From SABI01 sp963678555 (GTDB lineage: Bacteria; Spirochaetota; Spirochaetia; Sphaerochaetales; Sphaerochaetaceae), in the NCBI GenBank assembly GCA_963678555.2, contig CAXXJA010000001.1:423378-487377 (forward strand): a DNA stretch of 64,000 bases. Reading direction: 5' to 3'. The first letter of the stretch is position 1; each line of letters opens with the position of its first letter. Below the pieces are notes generated by a model, which searched no databases, was not told where the DNA came from, and saw only the letters and a program-made list of their open reading frames with translations. This document shows positions 36,237 through 43,969 of this stretch, one piece after another. Both the position numbers and the translations under genes were made by a program.

Positions 36237-36300
36237 ACTCGCCTCTACTCGCTACAAACTCGCTACACTTTGACTTGACATTCTCCAAGAACTCGCTACA
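36237..36300 (+). repeat. Direct repeats ACTCGCTACA, probable integrase arm-type sites
   Basis: Three exact copies of ACTCGCTACA at 36247-36256, 36258-36267 and 36291-36300, plus a partial copy at 36237. They lie 65-130 bases from the attachment core, as arm sites do, and the last overlaps the -10 of the integrase promoter. Confidence 0.6.
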
Positions 36301-36302
36301 AT
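36275..36302 (+). promoter_or_regulatory. Integrase promoter
   Basis: TTGACA (36275-36280), 16-base spacer, TACAAT (36297-36302). The ribosome site TGGAGG and ATG follow at 36321-36335. Confidence 0.65.
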
Positions 36303-36334
36303 AGGGAAGTAGTTATTAATATGGAGGAACCAAA

Positions 36335-37717
36335 ATGGCTTCTATAAATGTCTTCAAAATCAAGTTCAAGAACTCAACAGGGGAGTTAGTAGAAAGCAAA
36401 AATTACTACTTCAATCACAATAGAAAGAAGGTGAATACCGGCATATCAAATATGAAGCGAGCGGTTGAATATGTTGAGAACTTTCAAGCCGAAGAGGAAG
36501 CCAAAGCCATTGCCGAAGCCGAAGCAAAGAAGCGAAAACTGCCTGATGGAAACTCTCTTCTTGAAAAGTTGAAAGAAGATGGATGGTTGGCATATGATGG
36601 TAAGAAATGCCTCTATGAGAAGAACCCTAAATATATACTTGCTCAAAATACGAAGAAGATGACCTATGGTGTTCAACAAGCCAAGATGGTTGGTTCTGTG
36701 CTTCGTAGGACATTTGAAGAGAAGGCAGATGAGTTAGGACAGAAACCATTTAACAAGATTACCGTAACAGATGTTCTTGCCTTCCGTGAAAGGTTGGCTG
36801 ACTTTGATTTTCCCAACTCCACAAAGAATGAGACAATGAAGGCGTTGAGGGCAATTTACACTTTCTGGATGAGTAGGGAAATTGTGTTGTTCAATCCATT
36901 CAGAAAGACAGACACTTTCAATGACTTCCCATTAGAAACGAAGGATGAAAGGGAAATATTCAGCGAATCAGAGTTAAGAACCATCTTCAATAGAGACCTG
37001 ATGGAACGTATGTATCCAAATGACAAGGAATGGCTTAAATTCTTGGATAGTGACTACTACCGTAGTTTTGCCTTCGCTAGTCTAACTGGCTTACGAAGTG
37101 GCGAAGTAAGATGCCTTCAAACAGAGCAGATAAAGAATGAACGAATACTGACTGTTGATAGGGCTTTCAAACAGAAAAATACCAAAGATATAGGACTTCC
37201 GAAGGCAGAGAAAGTAAGGATAGTCGTTCTCTGTGACAGTGCTTATAAACTCATAGAGGATAGGATGTGGAACAAACCGAAGGAATATATTTTCAAGAAT
37301 GAAAAAGGGAACAACGCTATGGAGGCTTCACGCTGGAACAAGAAGTTCCTCTACTTCATAGAGAAGATACAGAAGAAGTATCCTACGGTTTTTGGAGGGA
37401 AATACTACACACCTCATTGTCTACGGAAAAGCCTGAACACACTGCTTGTGAACAAGTATATGGTAAGCCCTGAACTTGTCATTGATTATATGGGGTGGGG
37501 TGAGGCTATGAAAGAGCAAGGCCGCAGCAAGACTCAGAAGAAGCACTACACCTTTACAAAGGCAGAACACTTGATAATAGTAGCACAGGCAATTGAGAAA
37601 ATGTATTCTGGCAGGGAGATGCTCTGGCAGTTGATGGATGGCGAAACAGACAATGAAACTGATTTGGAGTTGAAGAAGTTGAATAACCTTCTTATGGCAG
37701 GGGTGCTTGATGAATAG
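36335..37717 (+). CDS. int: Tyrosine-family phage integrase
   Basis: 460 residues. Catalytic residues: Arg254 in LTGLRSGEV, His361 and Arg364 in HCLRKSLN, and Tyr405 in KKHYTF. An N-terminal arm-binding part and a core-binding SAM-like domain (about 125-215, LRAIYTFWMSREIVLFNPF) precede the catalytic domain. The stretch after the nucleophile (about 55 residues) is longer than in lambda integrase. It lies next to tRNA-Arg and transcribes away from the attachment site. Its stop overlaps the next gene. Confidence 0.93.
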   Translation: MASINVFKIKFKNSTGELVESKNYYFNHNRKKVNTGISNMKRAVEYVENFQAEEEAKAIAEAEAKKRKLPDGNSLLEKLKEDGWLAYDGKKCLYEKNPKYILAQNTKKMTYGVQQAKMVGSVLRRTFEEKADELGQKPFNKITVTDVLAFRERLADFDFPNSTKNETMKALRAIYTFWMSREIVLFNPFRKTDTFNDFPLETKDEREIFSESELRTIFNRDLMERMYPNDKEWLKFLDSDYYRSFAFASLTGLRSGEVRCLQTEQIKNERILTVDRAFKQKNTKDIGLPKAEKVRIVVLCDSAYKLIEDRMWNKPKEYIFKNEKGNNAMEASRWNKKFLYFIEKIQKKYPTVFGGKYYTPHCLRKSLNTLLVNKYMVSPELVIDYMGWGEAMKEQGRSKTQKKHYTFTKAEHLIIVAQAIEKMYSGREMLWQLMDGETDNETDLELKKLNNLLMAGVLDE

Positions 37718-38192
37718 AGAAGAGTTTTATGAATGGCTGGATAGTCAGGGTCTGCTATTAAAGGAAGGAATGGAAATTCCAGACTTACGTGAAGGCCACG
37801 AAGGCGAAATTTTGGGAGTAATAACTGAAAGCGAACAAGAGGAACCAAAGCCAGCGCCACAAGGCGAGGAAGCCTTGAAGTATATGTGGGAATCTCAATA
37901 CTACGAGTTTGGCAACTATATGAAGGAACTGAATGATTTGTTTATGAAGATGGAACTGCCTTATGAGAAGAAGAAAGGATACCTTGATACCATAAGAGGA
38001 CTGTATAGGCACTGTGTGAATGAAACCCTCACTTGGGAAATGATACAGCCAGCACTTTTCACTGAGAGCGATATGATGAAAGTTCTGGAAACTCAAGCCG
38101 GCGCAGTAGGGGAGAAATTACACGAGGACATAGCGTTCCAGTTTGTGTGTATCCAAATGGCGCAATGGGATAGAGAAGAGGGGAAGGGGTAA
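37710..38192 (+). CDS. Phage protein of unknown function, coupled to integrase
   Basis: About 160 residues, acidic, no recognisable motif or membrane segment; Trp and aromatic residues are frequent (ALKYMWESQYYEFGNYM). ATG 37710 overlaps the integrase stop by eight bases, so translation is coupled; a TTG just before it is less likely. Possible excision or accessory factor by position only. Confidence 0.6.
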   Translation: MNREEFYEWLDSQGLLLKEGMEIPDLREGHEGEILGVITESEQEEPKPAPQGEEALKYMWESQYYEFGNYMKELNDLFMKMELPYEKKKGYLDTIRGLYRHCVNETLTWEMIQPALFTESDMMKVLETQAGAVGEKLHEDIAFQFVCIQMAQWDREEGKG

Positions 38193-38275
38193 AATCCGTC
38201 TTTGTAACACCTCACACTAGCGCCACAAAGCAATGTAATTCTTTATATTATAAATAATTATTTCTTTTTTAGGGC

Positions 38276-38304
38276 TTGACAAAAAACTAAAAATCTGCTC
38301 TTAT
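38276..38304 (+). promoter_or_regulatory. Phage promoter P1 with shared downstream element
   Basis: TTGACA (38276-38281), 17-base spacer containing ACTAAAAATCTGC, TCTTAT. The spacer element AAACTAAAA-TCTGCT recurs near 39298-39315 after another TTGACA and partly at the next promoter, suggesting a common regulator. A hairpin CCGAAA-TTCG-TTTCGG follows at 38312-38327. Confidence 0.45.
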
Positions 38305-38433
38305 GGACTTACCGAAATTCGTTTCGGGGTTTTCACAAATGAATTGTCCATTCTTCCTCTTATAAAAACTGAACTATGAAGTTCTTGAGGGGATAGTTGT
38401 ACCATAACTCCTTATCCTGTAAGGAGATGGGGA

Positions 38434-38462
38434 TTGACAAGAAACTAAAATTTGAGTATAAT
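38434..38462 (+). promoter_or_regulatory. Strong consensus phage promoter P2
   Basis: Exact consensus: TTGACA (38434-38439), 17-base spacer, TATAAT (38457-38462). Preceded by a hairpin CTCCTTATCCTGTAAGGAG at 38408-38426. It drives the small gene at 38506. The 38193-38505 gap contains no gene. Confidence 0.85.
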
Positions 38463-38505
38463 ATAGTGGTCGGCGGTAAAATAAACCAAAATGGAGAAAA
38501 GAATT

Positions 38506-38673
38506 ATGAGGAAAAATACCAGAATGAATATACACTTTCAAACATTTGACAAAACGCCGTTTTGTGAGATGAGTATGAAACCAGTTGACGGAGATTATAG
38601 GGCAGAGGCCTATAAGATGTGTAGCAGTCCAGAGTTTGTTGCTGAGATAAGAAGAATGGCTAAAACGGTGTAG
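38506..38673 (+). CDS. Small phage protein, unknown
   Basis: 55 residues (MRKNTRMNIHFQTFDKTPF...). GGAG lies eight bases before ATG 38506; the upstream ATG at 38491 overlaps that site. Immediately downstream of a consensus promoter, so it is probably expressed strongly and early or in lysogens. No family recognised. Confidence 0.55.
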   Translation: MRKNTRMNIHFQTFDKTPFCEMSMKPVDGDYRAEAYKMCSSPEFVAEIRRMAKTV

Positions 38674-38770
38674 GAGGATTATTTTTTTTGCCTTTAAGAA
38701 TTATATAAATCTATATAATATAACAAATTAAAAAATTAAATTAAAAACCAAAATTAAATAGGAGATTATT

Positions 38771-39205
38771 ATGAGTAATAAGAAAAGCACAAAGAAGAGT
38801 AAGAGAGTAAATAGGAAGAAGGCATGGAATATGGAAATTGAAATGACACCTGATAAACCATTGGATGAAGTAAAAACAACTGTAATAGGCGGTGTTATTG
38901 TGGAAGAAGGCTGTGAAGATATGTTTATCAATATGATGATAACTAGCACAGCAAACACTCTCAAAGATAACATCAGAGAAGGTAGGGACATTAAATGGTT
39001 GGAGGAAAATGAGAAGAATATGGAATATATCTTTATGCCCTTAGAGGATTTGGCAACAATGTATGAGAGCATTAAGAGAAAACGTTTATTAGAAGAACTT
39101 CCAGAGGATTTTGAAAACCAAAATCATAAGAAACTTATTCAGTATAATGTAGGCTTTTTAGACGGCTACACAAAAGCATTAGAAAATTATGGAATTGAAG
39201 AATAG
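38771..39205 (+). CDS. Phage protein of unknown function
   Basis: 144 residues with a very basic start (Lys/Ser/Arg over the first 20) and an acidic, helical remainder. AGGAG is at 38760-38764. It is followed by a clear terminator at 39222-39250, so the 38434 promoter unit ends here. I do not recognise a family. Confidence 0.6.
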   Translation: MSNKKSTKKSKRVNRKKAWNMEIEMTPDKPLDEVKTTVIGGVIVEEGCEDMFINMMITSTANTLKDNIREGRDIKWLEENEKNMEYIFMPLEDLATMYESIKRKRLLEELPEDFENQNHKKLIQYNVGFLDGYTKALENYGIEE

Positions 39206-39221
39206 ATTAAACCCTATATAA

Positions 39222-39250
39222 CCCTCCCAAGTGGAGGGTATTTTTTTTTC
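39222..39250 (+). terminator. Terminator
   Basis: Stem CCCTCC / GGAGGG with loop CAAGT, followed by TATTTTTTTTT. It is immediately followed by an ACTTGTA-type element at 39254. Confidence 0.85.
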
Positions 39251-39253
39251 TTC

Positions 39254-39278
39254 ACTTGTAAAGGTAATGATAGAAGAA
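39254..39278 (+). promoter_or_regulatory. Phage ACTTSTA element, copy B1
   Basis: CTTC-ACTTGTAAAGGTAAT followed by GATAGAAGAA. It shares ACTTGTAAAGGTAA with copies at 43724 and 43962 and lies right after a terminator, as expected of a promoter. Confidence 0.5.
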
Positions 39279-39387
39279 AAAAACTTGACAACGGAAACTA
39301 AACTAAAATCTGCTTGTGTCGTAGATAGAGTATAGGAATTTCGCTTCTTTATAATCGTTATTTTTCCTCCAAGAACATTACGGTTAT

Positions 39388-39413
39388 GGTTCCCAACTTT
39401 AGGGTTGGGAGCC
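39388..39413 (+). ncRNA. Stable hairpin in a 443-base non-coding interval
   Basis: Ten-base stem GGTTCCCAAC / GTTGGGAGCC with loop TTTAGG, followed by GGTTTTC. The whole interval 39206-39648 has a terminator, two ACTTSTA-type elements, this hairpin and a second terminator, but no convincing gene; it may encode a short RNA. Confidence 0.4.
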
Positions 39414-39439
39414 GGTTTTCAAAAAGGAAAAAAAGAGGA

Positions 39440-39468
39440 AGTTTATTCTTACTACTATTGTGAAAGGG
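39440..39468 (+). promoter_or_regulatory. Phage ACTTSTA-like element, copy A0
   Basis: TTATTCTT-ACTACTATTGTGAAAGGG; nearly the same 3-prime half as the copy at 58991 (ATTATGAAAGGG). A possible leader ORF starts at 39473. Confidence 0.4.
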
Positions 39469-39472
39469 AAAA

Positions 39473-39586
39473 ATGCTTTTGGCGAGGCTACTCTTTCAGG
39501 TAATCTACAAGCAGACAAAAGCATATAACAGAGAATTAACGCTACGTTGTAGCGTATATAAAATAGAATTATTTTTGCCTGCTTAG
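39473..39586 (+). CDS. Possible 37-residue leader ORF
   Basis: ATG 39473 lies 6 bases after AAAGGG of the upstream element and reads 37 codons to a stop at 39584-39586, just before the terminator at 39591. No homology can be judged. It may simply be part of a regulatory leader RNA. Confidence 0.2.
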   Translation: MLLARLLFQVIYKQTKAYNRELTLRCSVYKIELFLPA

Positions 39587-39590
39587 GTGG

Positions 39591-39628
39591 AGCCGCTTTT
39601 CATCGCCAAAACGAAAAGCGGCTTTTTT
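39591..39628 (+). terminator. Terminator or attenuator before 39649
   Basis: Stem AGCCGCTTTT / AAAAGCGGCT with a 13-base loop, followed by TTTTTT. Only about 13 bases before the AAAGGAGG ribosome site of the next gene, so it could act as an attenuator. Confidence 0.75.
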
Positions 39629-39648
39629 ATGCCTAAAGGAGGCAGAAG

Positions 39649-40248
39649 ATGAATAAGAATTATTGGAACACATTAGGTGAGTGGAATAGTATTGGAGTTG
39701 AAGATTTAAAAAAACAAAACGAAAAAGATTATATTCCTAAAACTTGCCAACTATGTAATCAGTCTCAAATACGTTTCGTTCATAGTATGGAACACAAAGA
39801 TACAAAAGAGATATTAGAAGTTGGTTGTGTTTGTGCTACTTATTTAGAAGTTGGAAAAGATAGTCCTTTTGAAAATGAAGTAAAAAAGCAATATAAAAAG
39901 AAAGAAAGAAAACTTGTAATTGAAAATCAAAAAAAAGAGATTGAAGCCAAGCACCTTGAAAATGAAAATAAAGAAAAAGAAGAATTCACGAACTATATAA
40001 AAAACGTTTTAAAACATCCTTTTATTGTAGGACATAGAGAGTGGATAAAAGAAACCCAATACAGGTTATACCTTAAAACTAATCAATATAATAATAAACT
40101 AAAAATATATATAGATTTGAGAAAGAGAGATAAAAATATATATATTTCTACTGTTACCAATTATGACAACATTTATTTCATGAGAAAAAACAGTGAAATG
40201 TTTAATTCATTTTATGAAGATAATATTTCATATATTATAGAAAGATAA
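39649..40248 (+). CDS. Phage protein with putative zinc-binding cysteines
   Basis: 199 residues. The first part has CQLCNQSQIRFVHSMEH and GCVCATYLEVGKD, a CxxC...CxC arrangement (residues about 33-64) likely to bind zinc. A long Lys/Glu-rich helix follows (about 80-120) and then a beta-rich end. AAAGGAGG precedes the ATG. Similar small zinc proteins are common in early regions of phages; the role is unknown. Confidence 0.65.
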   Translation: MNKNYWNTLGEWNSIGVEDLKKQNEKDYIPKTCQLCNQSQIRFVHSMEHKDTKEILEVGCVCATYLEVGKDSPFENEVKKQYKKKERKLVIENQKKEIEAKHLENENKEKEEFTNYIKNVLKHPFIVGHREWIKETQYRLYLKTNQYNNKLKIYIDLRKRDKNIYISTVTNYDNIYFMRKNSEMFNSFYEDNISYIIER

Positions 40249-40346
40249 CTTTTTCTTCCTGTTGTGAAGATAACTATAACAAACAAAAAAGAACCGTATG
40301 AGCCGTAATGACATCGTTAAAATCCTCCAAAATCGTTTTTGTCCTT

Positions 40347-40380
40347 GTGGGGAGCAATGCCGTTGGTATTCTCTCCCCAC
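40347..40380 (+). ncRNA. Stable hairpin upstream of the primase-helicase gene
   Basis: Two stacked stems, GTGGGGAG/CTCCCCAC (8 pairs) and AATGCC/GGTATT (6 pairs, one G-U), with a GTT loop and small internal bulges. There is no T-run, so it is more likely a regulatory or protective structure than a terminator. Confidence 0.5.
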
Positions 40381-40428
40381 ATCTTTTAAGAGCCGAAGCG
40401 GTTGGGGGTAAAAAATAGGACAAATACG

Positions 40429-42567
40429 ATGATTTTACAAAACTTAAAGGTTAAAACCTTCAGAACAAAAAACAAGGATGAGGAAAATGTAAAAGGCCCG
40501 AAAGGGACTAATCACGGCTTTCAAGATGGAACTTATGAATATATCCCTCAACAATATGAAAACTACGGGATTGTGTGTGGTGAAGTAAAAGATGCCAAGG
40601 ATAATAAAAAATACCTGCTTGTTATTGATGTTGATAATAAAAATAATGGAATGGCAAATTGGAATGTAATAAGCCTTAGATTTAGGGATGAAGATTTAGA
40701 TACCTACACAGTAAAAACACAGAGTGGCGGTTTACACTATTACTATACTGTTGATTTACCATTTAAAACCAAACAACAGTTAGCCAACAATATAGATATC
40801 AAGTTTGTTGGTGGATACGTTGTTGGAGCAGGAAGCGTTGGAGAAAAAGGCAATTACACCGTCATTAATAACACTGACATTTTACCTCTTCCAGAGGAAA
40901 TGTTTTTGTTTATGGAATCACAATTTGAAAACAATAAGCACAAAGAAGATGTAGAGTTTGAGTCTGTAGAACTAGATGTTGATAAACAAGAAGCCATTAT
41001 TAACGGGTTAATGGAAAATAGAGAATGGGACAGAAATTATAATGACAGGCTGTCTATTCTTATTGCTATGAAGAAAACCGGATTTGATTTAAGTGATTTT
41101 ACTGATGCTGTAATAATTGGTTCCTCTACTGGTAAGTCAAAACAAGATTGGAGAGCAAGTTGGAATAGTATTCCTGATGGTGAAGCCACAGAGAATGATT
41201 ATAAAACTCTTATTAAGTATTCAAAGGTTTTTATTGATTGTTTTGAAGACTATAAAGTAGAAACAGATGGTTCAAATGAATTAATTTACTTGGCTACTTT
41301 AGTAACTAATAAAAAAATCTTAAAACAGTTTGTAGACAAACCAAAAAATCTTATTTATCAGTTCTTTTCAAGCCGTGTGTATAAAGAACTGGCATTATTC
41401 GCAATTGAATATTATCAAGAAAACAACACAACAGTATTATCCAAATCCCTAAAATATGAGTTTATCAAAACTAAGGAACACAGTAAAAAATTCCCGATAA
41501 ATCTTTATATAGCCGCAATTGATAAGATTTTTGAATTTGATTTGACAAGTGTTGATGAAGATATAGTTCTGAAAGATATGGTAGAGCGCTTGAATTACCT
41601 CTTTAGAGTGTCTAAGACAAAAGAGTTAGATAAAGACCATAGTTTGTCAAATGAAGATAAACTTAAAGAAATGGCAAATTTACGTCCTTTCACTGTAACA
41701 GAAAAGAAACTTGGTTTATCTCTTGGGGATTTTGCAACACTGAAATCAATTATGGATACCAAAGTAGATAAAATCATTCCATCTGGATATGTAGATTATG
41801 ATGATATATTTGGTGGTGGTTTCAAAGCCAAAGAAATGACAGTGTTTGGTGGTGTTTCAGGTAGTGGTAAAACACTGGTTATGGGAAATTTTGCGGTTAA
41901 TGCACTCCTTGCAAACAAGAATGTTGTGTATTTTACTCTTGAAGTTTCTCAAGACATTATAGCAACAAGGTTGATTTCTAACATTGTAAATATGCCAATG
42001 AAAAACCTGTTATTGAATTTTGATACCGTTCAAAAAACATATGAAAACTTGTTGGCTAACAACCTATGTAATTTGAAAATTATTGAAGGTAATAGCAGAG
42101 AGTTTTCCCCATTTGATGTGAGAAGAACACTTGATGATTTAAAAGAAGAAGAAGGTTTTGAAGCAGATATTATCTTTGTTGACTACATAGGAATTATGGG
42201 AAGTGATGTTCAAAAAGCAAATATGGATAATACCAACCAGTTCCAGAAAGCAATAGCCGAAGATTTAAGAAATATTGCCAAGGATTATAACATTCCAGTT
42301 GTATCAGCAGTTCAGTTAAATAGAGAAGCAATGGCAAAAGAAGGTGGTTCAATTTCTGATGCCGATATTAGAACAATGGCTGACAGTATTGGTGTAGGCC
42401 ATACGGCAGACAACATTGTAATGATTATTCAGACAAAGGAACAGAAAGCAAAGAATACTATGTATCTGAAAGTCAGTAAAAACAGGAATGGTATAAATGG
42501 TGTTGAGTTCGCTGGAAGAATTAACTATGACTGTGTGAAAATTACAAGTTTAGGGAAAGTGAAGTAA
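40429..42567 (+). CDS. Primase-polymerase/DnaB-type helicase fusion
   Basis: 712 residues. N-terminal bifunctional primase-polymerase domain (about 1-165): YGIVCGEV, LLVIDVDNKNNG with the metal-binding Asp pair, and TQSGGLHYYY. C-terminal RecA-like DnaB helicase (about 420-712): FGGVSGSGKTLV (Walker A), ADIIFVDYIGIMG (Walker B), VVSAVQLNREA and the Arg-finger region KVSKNRNGINGVEF. The start is ATG 40429 with AGGAC upstream; a TTG at 40402 would extend it. It is followed with a one-base overlap by the initiator gene, so together they form the replication module. Confidence 0.88.
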   Translation: MILQNLKVKTFRTKNKDEENVKGPKGTNHGFQDGTYEYIPQQYENYGIVCGEVKDAKDNKKYLLVIDVDNKNNGMANWNVISLRFRDEDLDTYTVKTQSGGLHYYYTVDLPFKTKQQLANNIDIKFVGGYVVGAGSVGEKGNYTVINNTDILPLPEEMFLFMESQFENNKHKEDVEFESVELDVDKQEAIINGLMENREWDRNYNDRLSILIAMKKTGFDLSDFTDAVIIGSSTGKSKQDWRASWNSIPDGEATENDYKTLIKYSKVFIDCFEDYKVETDGSNELIYLATLVTNKKILKQFVDKPKNLIYQFFSSRVYKELALFAIEYYQENNTTVLSKSLKYEFIKTKEHSKKFPINLYIAAIDKIFEFDLTSVDEDIVLKDMVERLNYLFRVSKTKELDKDHSLSNEDKLKEMANLRPFTVTEKKLGLSLGDFATLKSIMDTKVDKIIPSGYVDYDDIFGGGFKAKEMTVFGGVSGSGKTLVMGNFAVNALLANKNVVYFTLEVSQDIIATRLISNIVNMPMKNLLLNFDTVQKTYENLLANNLCNLKIIEGNSREFSPFDVRRTLDDLKEEEGFEADIIFVDYIGIMGSDVQKANMDNTNQFQKAIAEDLRNIAKDYNIPVVSAVQLNREAMAKEGGSISDADIRTMADSIGVGHTADNIVMIIQTKEQKAKNTMYLKVSKNRNGINGVEFAGRINYDCVKITSLGKVK

Positions 42568-43472
42568 TGGCAAAAAAGAAAAATAAAAAACAGAGATTTG
42601 ACATTGCCTATATGGAACAGAACGGCGGTTATACTACTATCAGTAATTTACTCTTTGATTATCAGGAAGAACTTGGTTTGGATTTCACTGATTTGGGGAT
42701 ACTCTGTAAGATTTGTAGGTATTCCAAGGATTTCTCTATAAACTTCTCAAAACATTTTACTGCTCTTAAAAAAACACAAAGAACAGCAAGAATTAATAGG
42801 TTAAGAGAAATGGGATATATCACAACCAGAAAGAACAATTTCAAGACAAGTGAAGGAACTATCACTGGTGGTTTGTTCGTAAGTATTGAGCCGCTTATTA
42901 CTATCCTTGATGAACTTCAAAGTTCGGTAGACCGAACTACCGATTTTCCAAAATCTGAAGGTTCGGAAAACCGAACCTTACCCCCCGTTGAAAGTTCGGT
43001 AGACCGAACCAGTAATAATACTATTAGTAATAATACTAATAGAGAAATAGTGGAAAATCGCTTACACGATTTCCCTACTATTTCTAAAGAGCCTCTACCT
43101 GAAGTGTCTGAAGAAGAATGGATTGAAAAAGTAAATGCTATAGAAATAAGGGCTGATATTACTGAAGAAGAAATTCAAACCATTAATGACTGTAGAGAGT
43201 TCATTAAGAACAAAATGGAAACTTGTGAAAGTATGAATGGAGAATTTTATAGGCTGTTTTCTTTAAATCAAAGTTTTGGTGCATTTTGGGAAAAGACAGA
43301 AAGAAATTATACAGAGGCTGATAAAGAAGCAAAAGAGAACTATGATTTTGCTTGTCACTATAATAGAAAACTTAACCCTGCTGTTGATAACCTATGGTTG
43401 TTTTATAGTAATGATGCTGAAACCTTTGTTGAACCAGAAACATTTGAAAGGCTGTTTTCCAAATCTTCTTAG
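42567..43472 (+). CDS. Phage replication initiator/replisome organiser carrying the origin
   Basis: 301 residues. N-terminal winged-helix-like region (about 30-110: FTDLGILCKICRYSKDFS and TARINRLREMGYITTRKNNF), a low-complexity linker that coincides with the iterons (about 118-150), and a C-terminal acidic part. The arrangement, with binding sites inside the coding sequence, is that of lambda O-type initiators. The stop codon overlaps the first base pairs of a structured RNA element at 43471. Confidence 0.72.
   Translation: MAKKKNKKQRFDIAYMEQNGGYTTISNLLFDYQEELGLDFTDLGILCKICRYSKDFSINFSKHFTALKKTQRTARINRLREMGYITTRKNNFKTSEGTITGGLFVSIEPLITILDELQSSVDRTTDFPKSEGSENRTLPPVESSVDRTSNNTISNNTNREIVENRLHDFPTISKEPLPEVSEEEWIEKVNAIEIRADITEEEIQTINDCREFIKNKMETCESMNGEFYRLFSLNQSFGAFWEKTERNYTEADKEAKENYDFACHYNRKLNPAVDNLWLFYSNDAETFVEPETFERLFSKSS
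42922..43060 (+). other. Candidate phage replication origin (iterons plus AT-rich segment)
   Basis: Three 16-base palindromes: GTTCGGTAGACCGAAC at 42922-42937, GTTCGGAAAACCGAAC at 42961-42976, and GTTCGGTAGACCGAAC at 42994-43009, spaced 39 and 33 bases. They are followed by an AT-rich stretch (43011-43055) with AGTAATAATACTA twice. All lie inside the initiator gene, as in lambda-type origins. Confidence 0.7.
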
Positions 43473-43516
43473 CAACATTGATAGGTTGCGCTTTCAGCGC
43501 AGATTATCCGGTTGCT
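43471..43516 (+). ncRNA. Structured RNA element, copy 1
   Basis: Three nested helices: AGCAAC/GTTGCT (outer), GATA/TATC (middle), TGCGC/GCGCA (inner, loop TTTCA). It shares the 17-base core TTGATAGGTTGCGCTTT with copy 2 at 43621, where the outer stem has a different sequence yet still pairs. Confidence 0.6.
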
Positions 43517-43541
43517 AATTCGCATCCAGAGCCAGATAGCG

Positions 43542-43591
43542 AGCCGTAGAGACAACTTTCAAAAAAAGTTGATAACTTCTACGGCTTTTTT
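43542..43591 (+). terminator. Terminator between the two RNA elements
   Basis: Outer stem AGCCGTAGA / TCTACGGCT and inner CAACTTT / AAAGTTG, followed by TTTTT. Confidence 0.8.
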
Positions 43592-43620
43592 GTGGTTTTT
43601 TCTTAGTTCCAGTTTCACCT

Positions 43621-43670
43621 TCCCCACCTTGATAGGTTGCGCTTTAATGCGCCGGTTATTCGGGTGGGGA
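43621..43670 (+). ncRNA. Structured RNA element, copy 2
   Basis: Outer stem TCCCCACC/GGTGGGGA (8 pairs), middle GATA/TATT (one G-U), inner GCGC/GCGC with loop TTTAAT. Same core, same order of helices and the same CG dinucleotide before the 3-prime outer strand as copy 1. Confidence 0.6.
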
Positions 43671-43714
43671 GGCTTGGATAGTCTCTTTTCATTTCATTTT
43701 CACTATCTCAACTT

Positions 43715-43750
43715 TTCTTCTCCACTTGTAAAGGTAAATACATAGGAAAA
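43715..43750 (+). promoter_or_regulatory. Phage ACTTSTA element, copy B2
   Basis: Pyrimidine tract TTTTCTTCTCC then ACTTGTAAAGGTAA (43724-43737) and ATAGGAAAA as ribosome site for the ATG at 43757. Confidence 0.5.
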
Positions 43751-43756
43751 AAGAAA

Positions 43757-43969
43757 ATGAAAACAACAGATTTTGTAATTCTGTATGAAGAGATAGAAAG
43801 AGGCTGTCTTGCCTTTCAACTCTTATATATACCAAGTGGAAAATCCAAATACATACACGAACTAGACGCTCACAAGTTGAAGGATACCTACGGTATTCCC
43901 TTCTACGATATGTTCCGCTGGATACAGAAACAACAGAAACATAATGTAGCAGTTTTAGAGAACTTGTAA
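43757..43969 (+). CDS. Small phage protein, unknown
   Basis: 70 residues with a mix of aromatic and charged residues (GIPFYDMFRWIQKQQ near the end), no cysteines of note and no membrane helix. Ribosome site AGGAAAA. Its stop codon lies inside the next ACTTGTA element. Function unknown. Confidence 0.65.
   Translation: MKTTDFVILYEEIERGCLAFQLLYIPSGKSKYIHELDAHKLKDTYGIPFYDMFRWIQKQQKHNVAVLENL

Noticed and set aside
42922..43009. Short palindromic repeats that might suggest a CRISPR array
   Set aside because: Only three copies, inside an ORF, with unequal short spacers and no cas genes; they fit iterons better.
43471..43550. A tRNA or tRNA-like gene
   Set aside because: The helices do not form a cloverleaf and there is no anticodon arm of the right size.
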